Below, one piece after another: positions 1 through 8,329 of a stretch of DNA of 43,031 nt. Made by a program: the position numbers and the translations under genes. The notes below the pieces were generated by a model. It was not told the DNA's origin. It saw only the letters and a list, made by a program, of their open reading frames with translations, and searched no databases. Position 1 is the stretch's first letter. Every line of letters starts with the position of its first letter. Source of the DNA: Streptomyces sp. SID9727 (GTDB taxonomy: Bacteria; Actinomycetota; Actinomycetes; Streptomycetales; Streptomycetaceae). Location: contig NZ_JAAGNI010000378.1 in NCBI RefSeq assembly GCF_010550605.1, positions 1-43,031 of the forward strand, in the 5' to 3' direction.

Positions 1-2478
1 ACCCTGGCCGCCTCCATGCCGCCCACCGCCCACGCCGTGCCCGTCGACGCGGCGGCCCGGCCGCTCCTCCTGCCCGAACCGGAAAGCCTGGTACGGGCGT
101 TCCTCGACGCGGTCGCCGACTCGCTGCCCCGGACCGCCGCCGCGCCGCTCGCCGCAGGGGGCCCGGCGTTCACCGCGTGGGAGCCGCAGCGTCTGCCCGG
201 CCACCGCGCCTGGGCCGCCGATGTCGCCGCGGGCCACGACGCGGGGGTCCGGCTGTCGCTGCGCGTGGAGGTGACGGGGCTCGACCGGGGCGACGGACCG
301 GGTACCGTCCCGTCGTTCCGCGTGGTGCCGCAGATCCACAGTGTCAGCGACCCCGCCGTGGTCGCCGACGCCGCCGAGGTATGGGCGGGCGGTGGGCCGG
401 CCGCGGAGGCGTTCGGGCAGCGCGCGCGGATGGACACCCTGCTGATGCTGCGCCGGGCCGCCCGGGCCTGGCCGACGCTCACTCCCCTGTTGTCGGCGGC
501 CGTGCCGGACGCGGTGGAACCCGCCGACGAGGAGATCGGCGAACTCCTCGGACCCGCCGCGCGGGCGCTCGCCGCGACGGGCGTCCAGGTGCACTGGCCC
601 CGGGAGCTGACCGCCCGCAAGCTCACGGCGCGCGCGGTGATCGGACCGGACGGCGAGGAGGCGGACGGCGGCGCGTCCCAGGGGCTCGCGCGTACCGCGT
701 CGGACGCCGCGCCGCTGCTGTCGTCCGATGCCCTGCTCACCTTCAACTGGTGGTTCGCCCTCGGTGACCAGCAGCTCAGCCGCGAGGAGCTGGACCGGCT
801 GGCCGAGGCGGGCCGGCCGCTGGTGCGGCTGCGCGACCAGTGGGTGCTCATCGACCCCGACGAGGCACGGCGGGCCCGGGAGACGCAGGACCGGAAGGTC
901 TCCCCGATCGACGCGCTGGGCGCGGCGCTGACCGGTTCCGCCGAGGTGGACGGCCGGCGGGTCGAGGTCCGGGCCGCCGGCTGGCTTGAGCGGCTGCGCG
1001 AGCGTGTCGCCGACCCGGCCCGGCCGGGCGGTGGCAGGGAGCCGGCGGTCGGTCAGCCGGCCGCGCTCACCGCGACCCTGCGGGACTACCAGCTCCGGGG
1101 TCTGAACTGGCTGCACACCATGACCTCGCTCGGGCTCGGCGGCTGCCTCGCCGACGACATGGGGCTCGGCAAGACGATCACGCTGATCGCGCTGCACCTG
1201 CACCGCCAGGCCCTGGAAGGAGGCGCCGGGCCCACGCTCGTGGTGTGCCCGACCTCGCTGATGGGCAACTGGCAGCGCGAGATCGAGAAGTTCGCCCCCG
1301 GCACCCCGGTCCGCCGCTTCCACGGCGCGTCCCGCACCCTGGACGACCTGGCGGAGGACGGGTTCGTACTCACCACGTACGGGACGATGCGACTGGACGC
1401 ACCGAGGCTCGCCGCGGCGCGGTGGGGCATGGTCGTGGCGGACGAGGCGCAGCACGTGAAGAACCCGTACTCGGCGACGGCCCGCGCGTTGCGCACCATC
1501 GGCGCCGGGGCGCGGGTGGCGCTGACGGGCACCCCGGTGGAGAACAACCTCTCCGAGCTGTGGGCGATCCTCGACTGGACGACACCGGGGCTGCTGGGGC
1601 GGCTCGGCACGTTCCGCACCCGGTACGCGCGGGCGGTGGAGGGCGGGGACCCGGCGGCGGCCGAGCGGCTGGGCGCGCTGGTGCGGCCGTTTCTGCTGCG
1701 CCGGCGCAAGTCGGACCCCGGCATCGCGCCGGAGCTGCCGCCGAAGACGGAGACGGACCGGACGGTGTCGCTGACGCCCGAACAGGCGGGGCTGTACGAG
1801 GCGGTGGTGCGGGAGACGCTGGCGGCGATCGCGGAGGCCGACGGCATGGCCCGGCGCGGCCTCGTGGTGAAGCTGCTGACCTCGCTCAAGCAGATCTGCA
1901 ACCACCCGGCGCAGTACCTCAAGGAGGACGAACCGCGCATCGGGGGCCGCTCGGGGAAGCTGGAACTGCTCGACGAACTCCTGGACACCATGGTGGCGGA
2001 GGGCGCCGGGGTGCTGGTCTTCTCGCAGTACGTCGGCATGGCCCGGCTGCTCGAACGGCATCTGGCGGCGCGCGGCATCGGCACGCAGTTCCTGCACGGG
2101 GGAACGCCGGTCGCCGCGCGGGAGGAGATGGTGAACCGGTTCCAGGCGGGCGAGGCACCGGTGTTCCTGTTGTCCCTGAAGGCCGCGGGCACGGGGCTCA
2201 ACCTGACCCGGGCCGCTCATGTGGTGCACTTCGACCGCTGGTGGAACCCGGCGGTCGAGGCGCAGGCCACCGACCGCGCGTACCGGATCGGGCAGACGCA
2301 GCCGGTCCAGGTGCACCGGCTGATCGCCGAGGGCACGATCGAGGACCGGATCGCGGACATGCTCGCCCGCAAGCAGGGGCTGGCGGACGCGGTGCTCGGC
2401 TCCGGCGAGAGCGCGCTGACCGAGCTCAGCGACGCGGAGCTGGCGGACCTGGTGGAACTTCGAGGGGGGACGCGATGA
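1..2478 (+). CDS. SNF2-family DEAD/DEAH-box helicase (5' end outside window)
   Basis: The frame is already open at base 1, so the ATG at 16 is probably internal and the N-terminus lies upstream. Counting from that ATG, 820 residues are seen. The second half is a complete SNF2 ATPase: an LRDYQLRGLNWL lead-in, motif I DMGLGKT near residue 381, motif II DEAQ at 476-479, motif III LTGTPVENN near 503, and the C-terminal helicase lobe ending in QATDRAYRIGQ near 750 and the EGTIEDRI element. The first ~300 residues fit the bacterial SNF2-associated domain. Such proteins are ATP-driven DNA translocases or remodellers; the substrate here is unknown. The stop overlaps the next start (ATGA), so it is translationally coupled to the SWIM protein, a pairing familiar in actinobacteria. 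Family is sure, precise role is not. Confidence 0.93.
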   Translation, partial: TLAASMPPTAHAVPVDAAARPLLLPEPESLVRAFLDAVADSLPRTAAAPLAAGGPAFTAWEPQRLPGHRAWAADVAAGHDAGVRLSLRVEVTGLDRGDGPGTVPSFRVVPQIHSVSDPAVVADAAEVWAGGGPAAEAFGQRARMDTLLMLRRAARAWPTLTPLLSAAVPDAVEPADEEIGELLGPAARALAATGVQVHWPRELTARKLTARAVIGPDGEEADGGASQGLARTASDAAPLLSSDALLTFNWWFALGDQQLSREELDRLAEAGRPLVRLRDQWVLIDPDEARRARETQDRKVSPIDALGAALTGSAEVDGRRVEVRAAGWLERLRERVADPARPGGGREPAVGQPAALTATLRDYQLRGLNWLHTMTSLGLGGCLADDMGLGKTITLIALHLHRQALEGGAGPTLVVCPTSLMGNWQREIEKFAPGTPVRRFHGASRTLDDLAEDGFVLTTYGTMRLDAPRLAAARWGMVVADEAQHVKNPYSATARALRTIGAGARVALTGTPVENNLSELWAILDWTTPGLLGRLGTFRTRYARAVEGGDPAAAERLGALVRPFLLRRRKSDPGIAPELPPKTETDRTVSLTPEQAGLYEAVVRETLAAIAEADGMARRGLVVKLLTSLKQICNHPAQYLKEDEPRIGGRSGKLELLDELLDTMVAEGAGVLVFSQYVGMARLLERHLAARGIGTQFLHGGTPVAAREEMVNRFQAGEAPVFLLSLKAAGTGLNLTRAAHVVHFDRWWNPAVEAQATDRAYRIGQTQPVQVHRLIAEGTIEDRIADMLARKQGLADAVLGSGESALTELSDAELADLVELRGGTR

Positions 2479-3812
2479 GGGACGGATACGAGGCCGAGGA
2501 GTTCGCCGACGGCGGCGACGAACGGGAGGACGGGGCGGCAGCGCAGGAGCGCACGTTCGCCGCCCTGCCCCCGGCACCCGGACGCGGTTTCGCCGTTTCC
2601 TGGTGGGGAAAGGCGTGGCTCAAGGCGCTGGAGGACACCGCTCTGGACCTCCGGCAGCTGAAGGCGGGGCGGCGCGTGGCCCGGGAGGGCGGGGTCGGCG
2701 CCGTGTCCGTGCGCCCCGGCCGGATCACGGCCGTGGTGCGTGAGCGGAACGGAAGCACCTACCGCAGTGATGTCCTGCTCCAGGAGCTGGACGAACAGGA
2801 GTGGGGCCGTTTCCTGGGCATGGCGACCGAGCGGACGGGGCACATCGCCGCGCTGCTCGACCGGGAGATGCCGCCGCACCTGGTGGAGGACGCCGCGGCG
2901 GCCGGCATGGATCTGCTCCCGGGCATCGGTGACCTGGAGCCGCGGTGCACCTGCGAGGCGTGGGACCACTGCTTGCACACCGCCGCCCTCTGCTACCAGG
3001 TGGCGCGGCTCCTGGACCAGGATCCGTTCGTGCTGCTGCTGATGCGGGGGCGCGGCGAACGGATGCTGCTGGACGGGCTCCAGGAGCGGATCGCGGCGAC
3101 GGCCGGGACGGCGGACGTCACGGCTGGGGCCGGGGTGCCGGCGCCGGACCCGGGTCCGATCGGCGTACCGGCGGAGCAGGTGTACGCCGCCGGCTCCATC
3201 CTGCCCGCGCTGCCGGCTCCCCCGGTGCTTCCCGGCGAGCCGGGCCCCGCCCCCTCACTGGACACGGAGACGGACCCCGAGGCGGGGGTGGATCCGACGG
3301 CGCTGGAGATGCTGGTGCGGGACGCGGCGGCCCGGGCGCACCGGATGCTCGCCGACGCGCTGGCGCCCGGCCACGAAGGACGCCCGGTGCCCGAGGGGCT
3401 GACGGCACGCCAGGACGCGGTCAGACTGGCCGCCGAAGCGCGCCCGGAGCCGTGGATCGTCCACCGGCTGGCGAGCGGCGCGGGAAAGACGCGCGCCGGG
3501 CTCCCCGCCGCGGTCGCGGCCTGGCGGTACGGTGGGGCGACCGCGCTCGCCGTGCTCGACGAGGACCGGCCCCTGGACGGCGAGGCGCTGGCCCGGGCCA
3601 GGTTCCGGCTGGCCGAGGCGTGGGAGGAGGACGAGGCGCCCCGGCTGCGGGCCGAGCGCAACCGCTGGACGTCGGCGGACGGTGGCCTCCAGCTCCGCTA
3701 CGGACCGGACGGGCGCTGGTATCCGTACCGGAAGGAGAACGGTCAGTGGTTCCCGGCGGGTCCGTCCGACGACGATCCGGCGGCCGCCTGGGCGGAGGCG
3801 CAGGGCGTCTGA
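2475..3812 (+). CDS. SWIM zinc-finger protein coupled to the SNF2 helicase
   Basis: A 445-aa protein whose ATG lies inside the helicase stop (ATGA), which fixes the start. It has the SWIM zinc signature C158-x-C160-x5-C166-x-H168, within the usual CxCx(n)CxH pattern. Upstream is the conserved aromatic block FAVSWWGKAWLKALE (about residues 41-55), seen in bacterial SWIM proteins that accompany SNF2 helicases. The C-terminal half is acidic and alanine/proline rich, without a recognisable domain. SWIM fingers bind DNA or proteins, so by inference it is an accessory subunit that targets or regulates the helicase. No enzymatic motif is visible. Confidence 0.9.
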   Translation: MRDGYEAEEFADGGDEREDGAAAQERTFAALPPAPGRGFAVSWWGKAWLKALEDTALDLRQLKAGRRVAREGGVGAVSVRPGRITAVVRERNGSTYRSDVLLQELDEQEWGRFLGMATERTGHIAALLDREMPPHLVEDAAAAGMDLLPGIGDLEPRCTCEAWDHCLHTAALCYQVARLLDQDPFVLLLMRGRGERMLLDGLQERIAATAGTADVTAGAGVPAPDPGPIGVPAEQVYAAGSILPALPAPPVLPGEPGPAPSLDTETDPEAGVDPTALEMLVRDAAARAHRMLADALAPGHEGRPVPEGLTARQDAVRLAAEARPEPWIVHRLASGAGKTRAGLPAAVAAWRYGGATALAVLDEDRPLDGEALARARFRLAEAWEEDEAPRLRAERNRWTSADGGLQLRYGPDGRWYPYRKENGQWFPAGPSDDDPAAAWAEAQGV

Positions 3813-3963
3813 CGGCGCGTCTCCCCCGCCTGAACACCCCTTGTATGGGCGGGATTTGAGGCACCTGCCGTCTTCCGCGACATGTGCGGCGCCCGTACGG
3901 TGGGCCCGCACCCGGCATCCCGCCTTCCGTCTCCCTGCCCCTCTCACCCCCACAGGAGTTCGC

Positions 3964-4554
3964 ATGGAACGCAGAAGAATTCTTCAGGGCGCCGCGATCG
4001 CGGCGGCGGGAGCGCTGCTGCCCGCCTCCGTCCGCGCCACCGCCGCGACGACGGGTGCCACGGATTACCCGGCGGCGCACTGGGTTCCCGCTTCGACGTC
4101 CAACTACACGTCCTCGTCGCGCCCTTCGGCGTACCCCGTGCAGTACGTCATCATTCATGTCACCCAGGAGACGTTCTCCGAGACGGTGTCCATCTTCCAG
4201 AACCCGGCGAAACAGGTCTCCGCGCACTATGTGGTGCGCTCGGGCGACGGGTACGTCAACCAGATGGTGCGGGAGAAGGACGTCGCCTGGCACGCGGGGA
4301 ACTGGGACTACAACACCCGCAGCATCGGCATCGAGCACGAGGGGTGGGTGGACCAGCCCGCGTACTTCACCGACTCCCTGTACGAGCAGTCGGCACTGCT
4401 CACGGCCAATATCTGCGACCGCCACGGCATTCCCAAGGACCGGGCCCACATCCTCGGCCATGTCGAGGTGCCGGGCACCGACCACACCGACCCGGGTCCG
4501 CACTGGGACTGGGTCCGCTACATCCGTCTGGTCAATCTCCTCGGCGCGGGCTGA
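3964..4554 (+). CDS. Secreted N-acetylmuramoyl-L-alanine amidase (Amidase_2)
   Basis: A 196-aa protein starting at ATG 3964, five bases after AGGAG (3954-3958). The N-terminus MERRRILQ plus an alanine-rich segment looks like a Tat signal peptide ending near residue 28. The rest is an Amidase_2 fold: likely zinc ligands are H65 (YVIIHVT), H166 (ILGHVEV) and D176 (HTDPGPH), with E125 in IGIEHEG as the likely catalytic glutamate. Such enzymes cut the amide between N-acetylmuramic acid and L-alanine in peptidoglycan, outside the membrane. No wall-binding domain is present. Its last 23 bases overlap the 3' end of the convergent XRE regulator. The family is clear; whether it serves wall turnover or attack on other cells is not visible. 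Confidence 0.92.
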   Translation: MERRRILQGAAIAAAGALLPASVRATAATTGATDYPAAHWVPASTSNYTSSSRPSAYPVQYVIIHVTQETFSETVSIFQNPAKQVSAHYVVRSGDGYVNQMVREKDVAWHAGNWDYNTRSIGIEHEGWVDQPAYFTDSLYEQSALLTANICDRHGIPKDRAHILGHVEVPGTDHTDPGPHWDWVRYIRLVNLLGAG

Positions 4555-5071
4555 CCGGGCAGCGCACGAAGAGGATTCCCTGCACATCGCCGTCGGGCGC
4601 GCCGTAGACATGGGGGACGTCGGCCCGCCACCGGGCGGAGGCCCCGGGCCCGACAGTGCTGAGGTCATCGGGCCGGCCGACGACGGCGGTGCCGGCGAGG
4701 ACCATCAGGCTCTCGGACGTGCCCGGCACATGCGCCTCCGACTCCTGGACCGCGCCGGCGCGGATGGTCACCCGGAACACGTCGGTGACCGCCTCCCCGT
4801 CCTCGTACCGCTCGATCAGCACGGCGGTGACCGCGCTGCCGGAGACGCCCGCCCCGTCCGGCGCCGGGTCGCTCAGTACCGCGCTGAGCGGGCGGCCGAG
4901 GGCGGTGGTGAGGGCGTACAGGGTCTCCAGTGTGGGGTTGCGCCGGCCGCTCTCCAGCTCCGAGAGCGTGCCCTTGCCGACCCCGGAACGCCGCGCGAGC
5001 TCCGAGAGCGACACGTCCATGCCGTGCCGCAGAGCCCGCAGCCGGCGCCCCACGTCCTCGTTCAGCCCCAT
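4532..5071 (-). CDS. XRE-family regulator with C-terminal cupin domain
   Basis: A 179-aa protein. The ATG at 5071 (MGLNEDVGRRLRALR) is chosen because the helix-turn-helix begins at once; longer in-frame starts would run through the divergent operator region. Residues ~6-61 are an HTH_3/XRE domain (SLSELARRSGVGKGTLSELE), and ~70-170 form a small cupin beta-barrel that would sense a ligand. It is divergent from a BenE-family transporter, the same pairing as the Escherichia coli ydcN (sutR)/ydcO genes, so it probably regulates that transporter and itself. Two abutting GTTC-N8-GAAC sites lie between the genes. Its 3' end overlaps the amidase antisense. Confidence 0.9.
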   Translation of the reverse strand: MGLNEDVGRRLRALRHGMDVSLSELARRSGVGKGTLSELESGRRNPTLETLYALTTALGRPLSAVLSDPAPDGAGVSGSAVTAVLIERYEDGEAVTDVFRVTIRAGAVQESEAHVPGTSESLMVLAGTAVVGRPDDLSTVGPGASARWRADVPHVYGAPDGDVQGILFVRCPVSPRRGD

Positions 5072-5125
5072 CGCCTTCCGCCCGCTCGCCCACCTGGTTG
5101 ACGGGCACCGGCCCGCCTCTCTAGT

Positions 5126-5157
5126 GTTCCACAAACAGAACGTTCCGTATACGGAAC
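5126..5157. promoter_or_regulatory. Two abutting 16-bp inverted-repeat operators (GTTC-N8-GAAC)
   Basis: Two elements of identical layout sit head to tail: 5126-5141 is GTTC-CACAAACA-GAAC and 5142-5157 is GTTC-CGTATACG-GAAC. The second belongs to a perfect 18-bp palindrome at 5141-5158. They lie between the divergent regulator (start 5071) and transporter (start 5188). This is the layout expected for cooperative binding of two dimers of the adjacent XRE-cupin protein. The symmetry is seen directly; which protein binds is inference. Confidence 0.75.
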
Positions 5158-5187
5158 GCCCGGCACCATCCCGGAAGTGGCTCACTC

Positions 5188-6417
5188 ATGCCCGCGTTGA
5201 CCCGCATACGCTCGGCCGCACCACCCTCCGCCGTGGCGGCCGGGCTGATCGCCGTGATGGTGGGGGTCACCAGCTCCGCCGCGCTCGTGTTCACCGCCGC
5301 GAAGGCCGCCGGGGCGGACGCGCGAGAGATCTCCTCCTGGATGCTGGCGCTCGGCGTCGGACTGGCCTGCACCTGTGCCGGTCTGTCGCTGCGCCACCGG
5401 GCACCGGTGGTGACCGCCTGGTCGACGCCCGGCGCGGCCCTGCTGACGACCGGTCTGAGCGGGGTGTCCATGGCGCAGGCCGTCGGCGCGTTCGTCTTCT
5501 CGGCGCTGCTCATCGTGGTGAGCGGCGTCACGGGCTGGTTCGCCCGGGTCATGAACCGTATCCCCGTGCCGCTCGCCGCCGCACTGCTCGCCGGGGTGCT
5601 GCTGAGGTTCGGCATGGGGCTGTTCAGCACCATGCACCACAGCTTCGCGGTGGCGTTCCCGATGTTCGTGATCTACCTGCTGGGCCGCCGTCTGCTGCCG
5701 CGTTACGCGGTGCTGCTGGCGCTGGCCGCGGGGGTGGCGGCCACCCTGTTCACCGGGGGCTGGCGGGCCGGCGAGGTCCAGCTCTCCCTGGCCACACCGG
5801 TCTTCACCGCGCCCGAGTTCGACTGGAAGGTGCTCGTCAGCGCCGGCGCGCCGCTGTTCGTCGTCACCATGGCCTCGCAGAACCTGCCCGGCGTCGCCGT
5901 GCTGCGCGGTTCCGGTTACGACGTGCCGGTGTCCCCGCTGATGACATGGACCGGCGCGGCCAACGCCGTGCTCGCGCCCTTCGGGGCGTTCGGGATCAAC
6001 CTCGCCGCCATCACGGCCGCCATCTGCACGGGCGACGAGGCGCACCCGGACCGCGACAAGCGCTATCTGGCCGCGGTGTGGGCCGGGTTCTTCTACCTGT
6101 GCGTGGGGCTCCTCGGCGCGACCGTCGCCTCGCTGCTGACCGCCATGCCGCACGAACTCGTCATGGCGATCGCCGGGATCGGGCTCCTCGCGACGATCGA
6201 GTCCTCACTGGCCACCGCACTCGCCGCCAAGGCGTCGCGCGAGGCGGCCGTCGTCACCTTCCTCGCCACCGCTTCGGGCGTGACGCTGCTGGGAATCGGC
6301 TCGGCGTTCTGGGGCCTGCTGGCCGGCCTCGTCACCAGCGCGATCGCCACGGTGGGGCGCCCCCGCCACAAGGAACCGGTACCGGAGCGGCGGCCCGGCG
6401 AACTCCCCGTGCGCTGA
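5188..6417 (+). CDS. benE: BenE-family (benzoate/H+ symporter-like) membrane transporter
   Basis: A 409-aa polytopic protein starting at ATG 5188 with a modest GGAAG Shine-Dalgarno at 5173-5177. It is made of about 12 hydrophobic segments, with the family features APVVTAWSTPGAALL (about residues 72-86) and the mid-protein stretch PLFVVTMASQNLPGVAVLR. BenE proteins belong to the nucleobase-cation symporter-like fold and are named for proton-coupled benzoate uptake, but most members lack a tested substrate. No aromatic degradation gene lies nearby, so benzoate should not be assumed. It is likely controlled by the divergent XRE-cupin regulator through the operators at 5126-5157. The C-terminus is a short charged cytoplasmic tail. 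Confidence 0.9.
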   Translation: MPALTRIRSAAPPSAVAAGLIAVMVGVTSSAALVFTAAKAAGADAREISSWMLALGVGLACTCAGLSLRHRAPVVTAWSTPGAALLTTGLSGVSMAQAVGAFVFSALLIVVSGVTGWFARVMNRIPVPLAAALLAGVLLRFGMGLFSTMHHSFAVAFPMFVIYLLGRRLLPRYAVLLALAAGVAATLFTGGWRAGEVQLSLATPVFTAPEFDWKVLVSAGAPLFVVTMASQNLPGVAVLRGSGYDVPVSPLMTWTGAANAVLAPFGAFGINLAAITAAICTGDEAHPDRDKRYLAAVWAGFFYLCVGLLGATVASLLTAMPHELVMAIAGIGLLATIESSLATALAAKASREAAVVTFLATASGVTLLGIGSAFWGLLAGLVTSAIATVGRPRHKEPVPERRPGELPVR

Positions 6418-6502
6418 CCGCGCCCGTACCGCTGAGAGGTCGCCCTGTCCCGTACGTGGAACACAGTTGCCCCGGGCATCGGTCGCGGGTTGGGATGGTG
6501 CC

Positions 6503-8296
6503 ATGCAGAAAGCGGTATCCCCACCCTCCGCCGAATCCCTGGCACCCTTCGACCACCTGGACCACCGCTACCGCGGCGAACACCCGGTCCGCACCCTCGC
6601 GCTCCTCTTCCGCCCGGACCGGGGGCGGCTGGCGCTCGCCGTCGTCCTCTTCACCGTGAAGCACAGCCCCATATGGCTGCTGCCGCTGATCACCGCCACC
6701 GTGCTGGACGTCGTGGTCCAGCACGGCCCGGAGTCCGAACTCTGGAAGGCCACCGGCCTCCTGCTGTTCATCCTCGTCCTCAACTACCCGCTCCACCAGT
6801 GGTACGTACGGTGCCTCGGCGGCAGCATCCGCCGCATGGGCATCACCCTGCGCTCCGCGCTCTGCCGCCGGATGCAGCAACTGTCCGTCGGCTACCACGC
6901 CCGGGTCAGCTCCAGCGTGCTCCAGGCCAAAGTGGTCCGTGACGTCGAAGCCGTCGAGCAGATGGTGCAGCAGAGCGCCGACATGGGGCTCGGGGCCGTC
7001 GTGACGCTGGTCGGCGGGCTCGTCGTCATCGGCATCCGGGTCCCCTCGTTCCTGCCCGTCTTCCTGGTCGTCGTCCCCGCCGCCGGGTTCCTCGTGATGA
7101 AGCTGAGGGGCAGGCTGCGCAGCCACAACGAGTCCTTCCGGCGCGAGGTGGAACAGCTGTCGTCCCGGGTCGGCGAGATGACCACCCTCATCCCCATCAC
7201 CCGCGCCCACGGCCTGGAGCGGACCGCGCTGGGGCGCGTGGACGGCTCCTTGCGGCAGGTGTTCGCCGCCGGTCTGCGCCTGGACATGCTCAACGGCCGT
7301 TTCGGCTCACTGGCCTGGGTCCTGCTCAACACGCTCGGCGTGCTCTGCCTGACCGGGTCGGCGCTGGTGGCCTACCACGGCTGGCTGGCCGTCACCGCTG
7401 GTGACGTCGTCATGCTGAGTGCCTTCTTCACCGTCCTGACCGGCTCGGTGACCACGCTGCTCGGCCTCGCCCCCATCCTCACCAAGGGCCTCGAGTCGGT
7501 CCGTTCGGCGGGCGAGGTCCTCCAGGCCCCCGACCTGGAGCACAACGCGGGCAAGGCACAGGTGGAGCAGGTCACCGGGCGCATCGACTTCGAGGCCGCC
7601 TCCTTCGCGTACGATGACGAGCGGCCCGCCGTCGACGGGTTCACGCTCTCCGCGCGACCCGGCGAGACGATCGCCCTGGTCGGCGCGTCGGGGGCGGGCA
7701 AGTCGACGGTCCTCAACCTGCTCATCGGGTTCATCCGACCCACCGCGGGGCGCATCCTGCTGGACGGTACCGACATGGCCGGGCTCGATCTGCGCAGCTA
7801 CCGGCGGTTCCTCTCGGTCGTGCCGCAGGAGTCGATCCTCTTCGAGGGCAGCATCCGCGACAACGTCACGTACGGGCTCGGGCACACCGACGACGCCGCA
7901 CTGCTGAGCGCCCTGGAGGACGCCAACGCCATGGAGTTCGTCCGCCGCCTGCCCCAGGGCCTGGACACGGTGGTCGGTGAGCGCGGCGCCCGGCTCTCGG
8001 GCGGCCAGAAACAGCGGCTCGCGATCGCCCGGGCGCTGATCCGCGATCCGCGGGTCCTGGTGCTCGACGAGGCCACCTCGGCGCTGGACAACCGCTCCGA
8101 GGCACTGGTCCAGGAGGCGCTGTCCCGGCTCGTGCACGGCAGGACCGTCTTCGTGGTCGCCCACCGCCTCTCCACCATCCAGGGCGCCGACCGCATCGTG
8201 GTCATGGAGGGCGGCCGGATCGCGGAGACCGGTACGCACGAGGAGCTGCTGCTCCGCCACGGCGTGTACGCGGGCCTCCAGCCGGCGTTCCCGTAG
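6503..8296 (+). CDS. ABC exporter, fused membrane and ATPase domains
   Basis: A 597-aa half-transporter (TMD then NBD) that would work as a dimer. Six hydrophobic segments fill residues ~45-320. The ATPase carries Walker A GASGAGKST (about 394-402), signature LSGGQKQR (about 498), Walker B VLVLDEATSALD (about 519) and the H-loop AHRLS. The ATG at 6503 is preferred to an in-frame start 36 bases upstream: a possible promoter (TTGCCC 6467-6472, 18-bp spacer, TGGGAT 6491-6496) would start transcription at or next to this ATG, giving a leaderless mRNA. Substrate is unknown; lipid, peptide or drug export are all possible. It stands alone and ends at a strong terminator. Confidence 0.9.
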   Translation: MQKAVSPPSAESLAPFDHLDHRYRGEHPVRTLALLFRPDRGRLALAVVLFTVKHSPIWLLPLITATVLDVVVQHGPESELWKATGLLLFILVLNYPLHQWYVRCLGGSIRRMGITLRSALCRRMQQLSVGYHARVSSSVLQAKVVRDVEAVEQMVQQSADMGLGAVVTLVGGLVVIGIRVPSFLPVFLVVVPAAGFLVMKLRGRLRSHNESFRREVEQLSSRVGEMTTLIPITRAHGLERTALGRVDGSLRQVFAAGLRLDMLNGRFGSLAWVLLNTLGVLCLTGSALVAYHGWLAVTAGDVVMLSAFFTVLTGSVTTLLGLAPILTKGLESVRSAGEVLQAPDLEHNAGKAQVEQVTGRIDFEAASFAYDDERPAVDGFTLSARPGETIALVGASGAGKSTVLNLLIGFIRPTAGRILLDGTDMAGLDLRSYRRFLSVVPQESILFEGSIRDNVTYGLGHTDDAALLSALEDANAMEFVRRLPQGLDTVVGERGARLSGGQKQRLAIARALIRDPRVLVLDEATSALDNRSEALVQEALSRLVHGRTVFVVAHRLSTIQGADRIVVMEGGRIAETGTHEELLLRHGVYAGLQPAFP

Positions 8297-8300
8297 AAAG

Positions 8301-8326
8301 GGGGGCCCGGGCGCTCCCGGGCCCCC
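8301..8326. terminator. Bidirectional intrinsic terminator
   Basis: A perfect 11-bp GC stem (8301-8311 pairing with 8316-8326) with a CGCT loop starts four bases after the ABC exporter stop and four bases from the convergent manD stop. It lacks a T-run, as is common in streptomycetes, and can serve both strands. Confidence 0.85.
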
Positions 8327-8329
8327 GAT

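Noticed and set aside
1086..2201. Minus-strand frame inside the SNF2 helicase
   Set aside because: Serine/arginine-rich shadow of the helicase codons; no ribosome-binding site and no domain.
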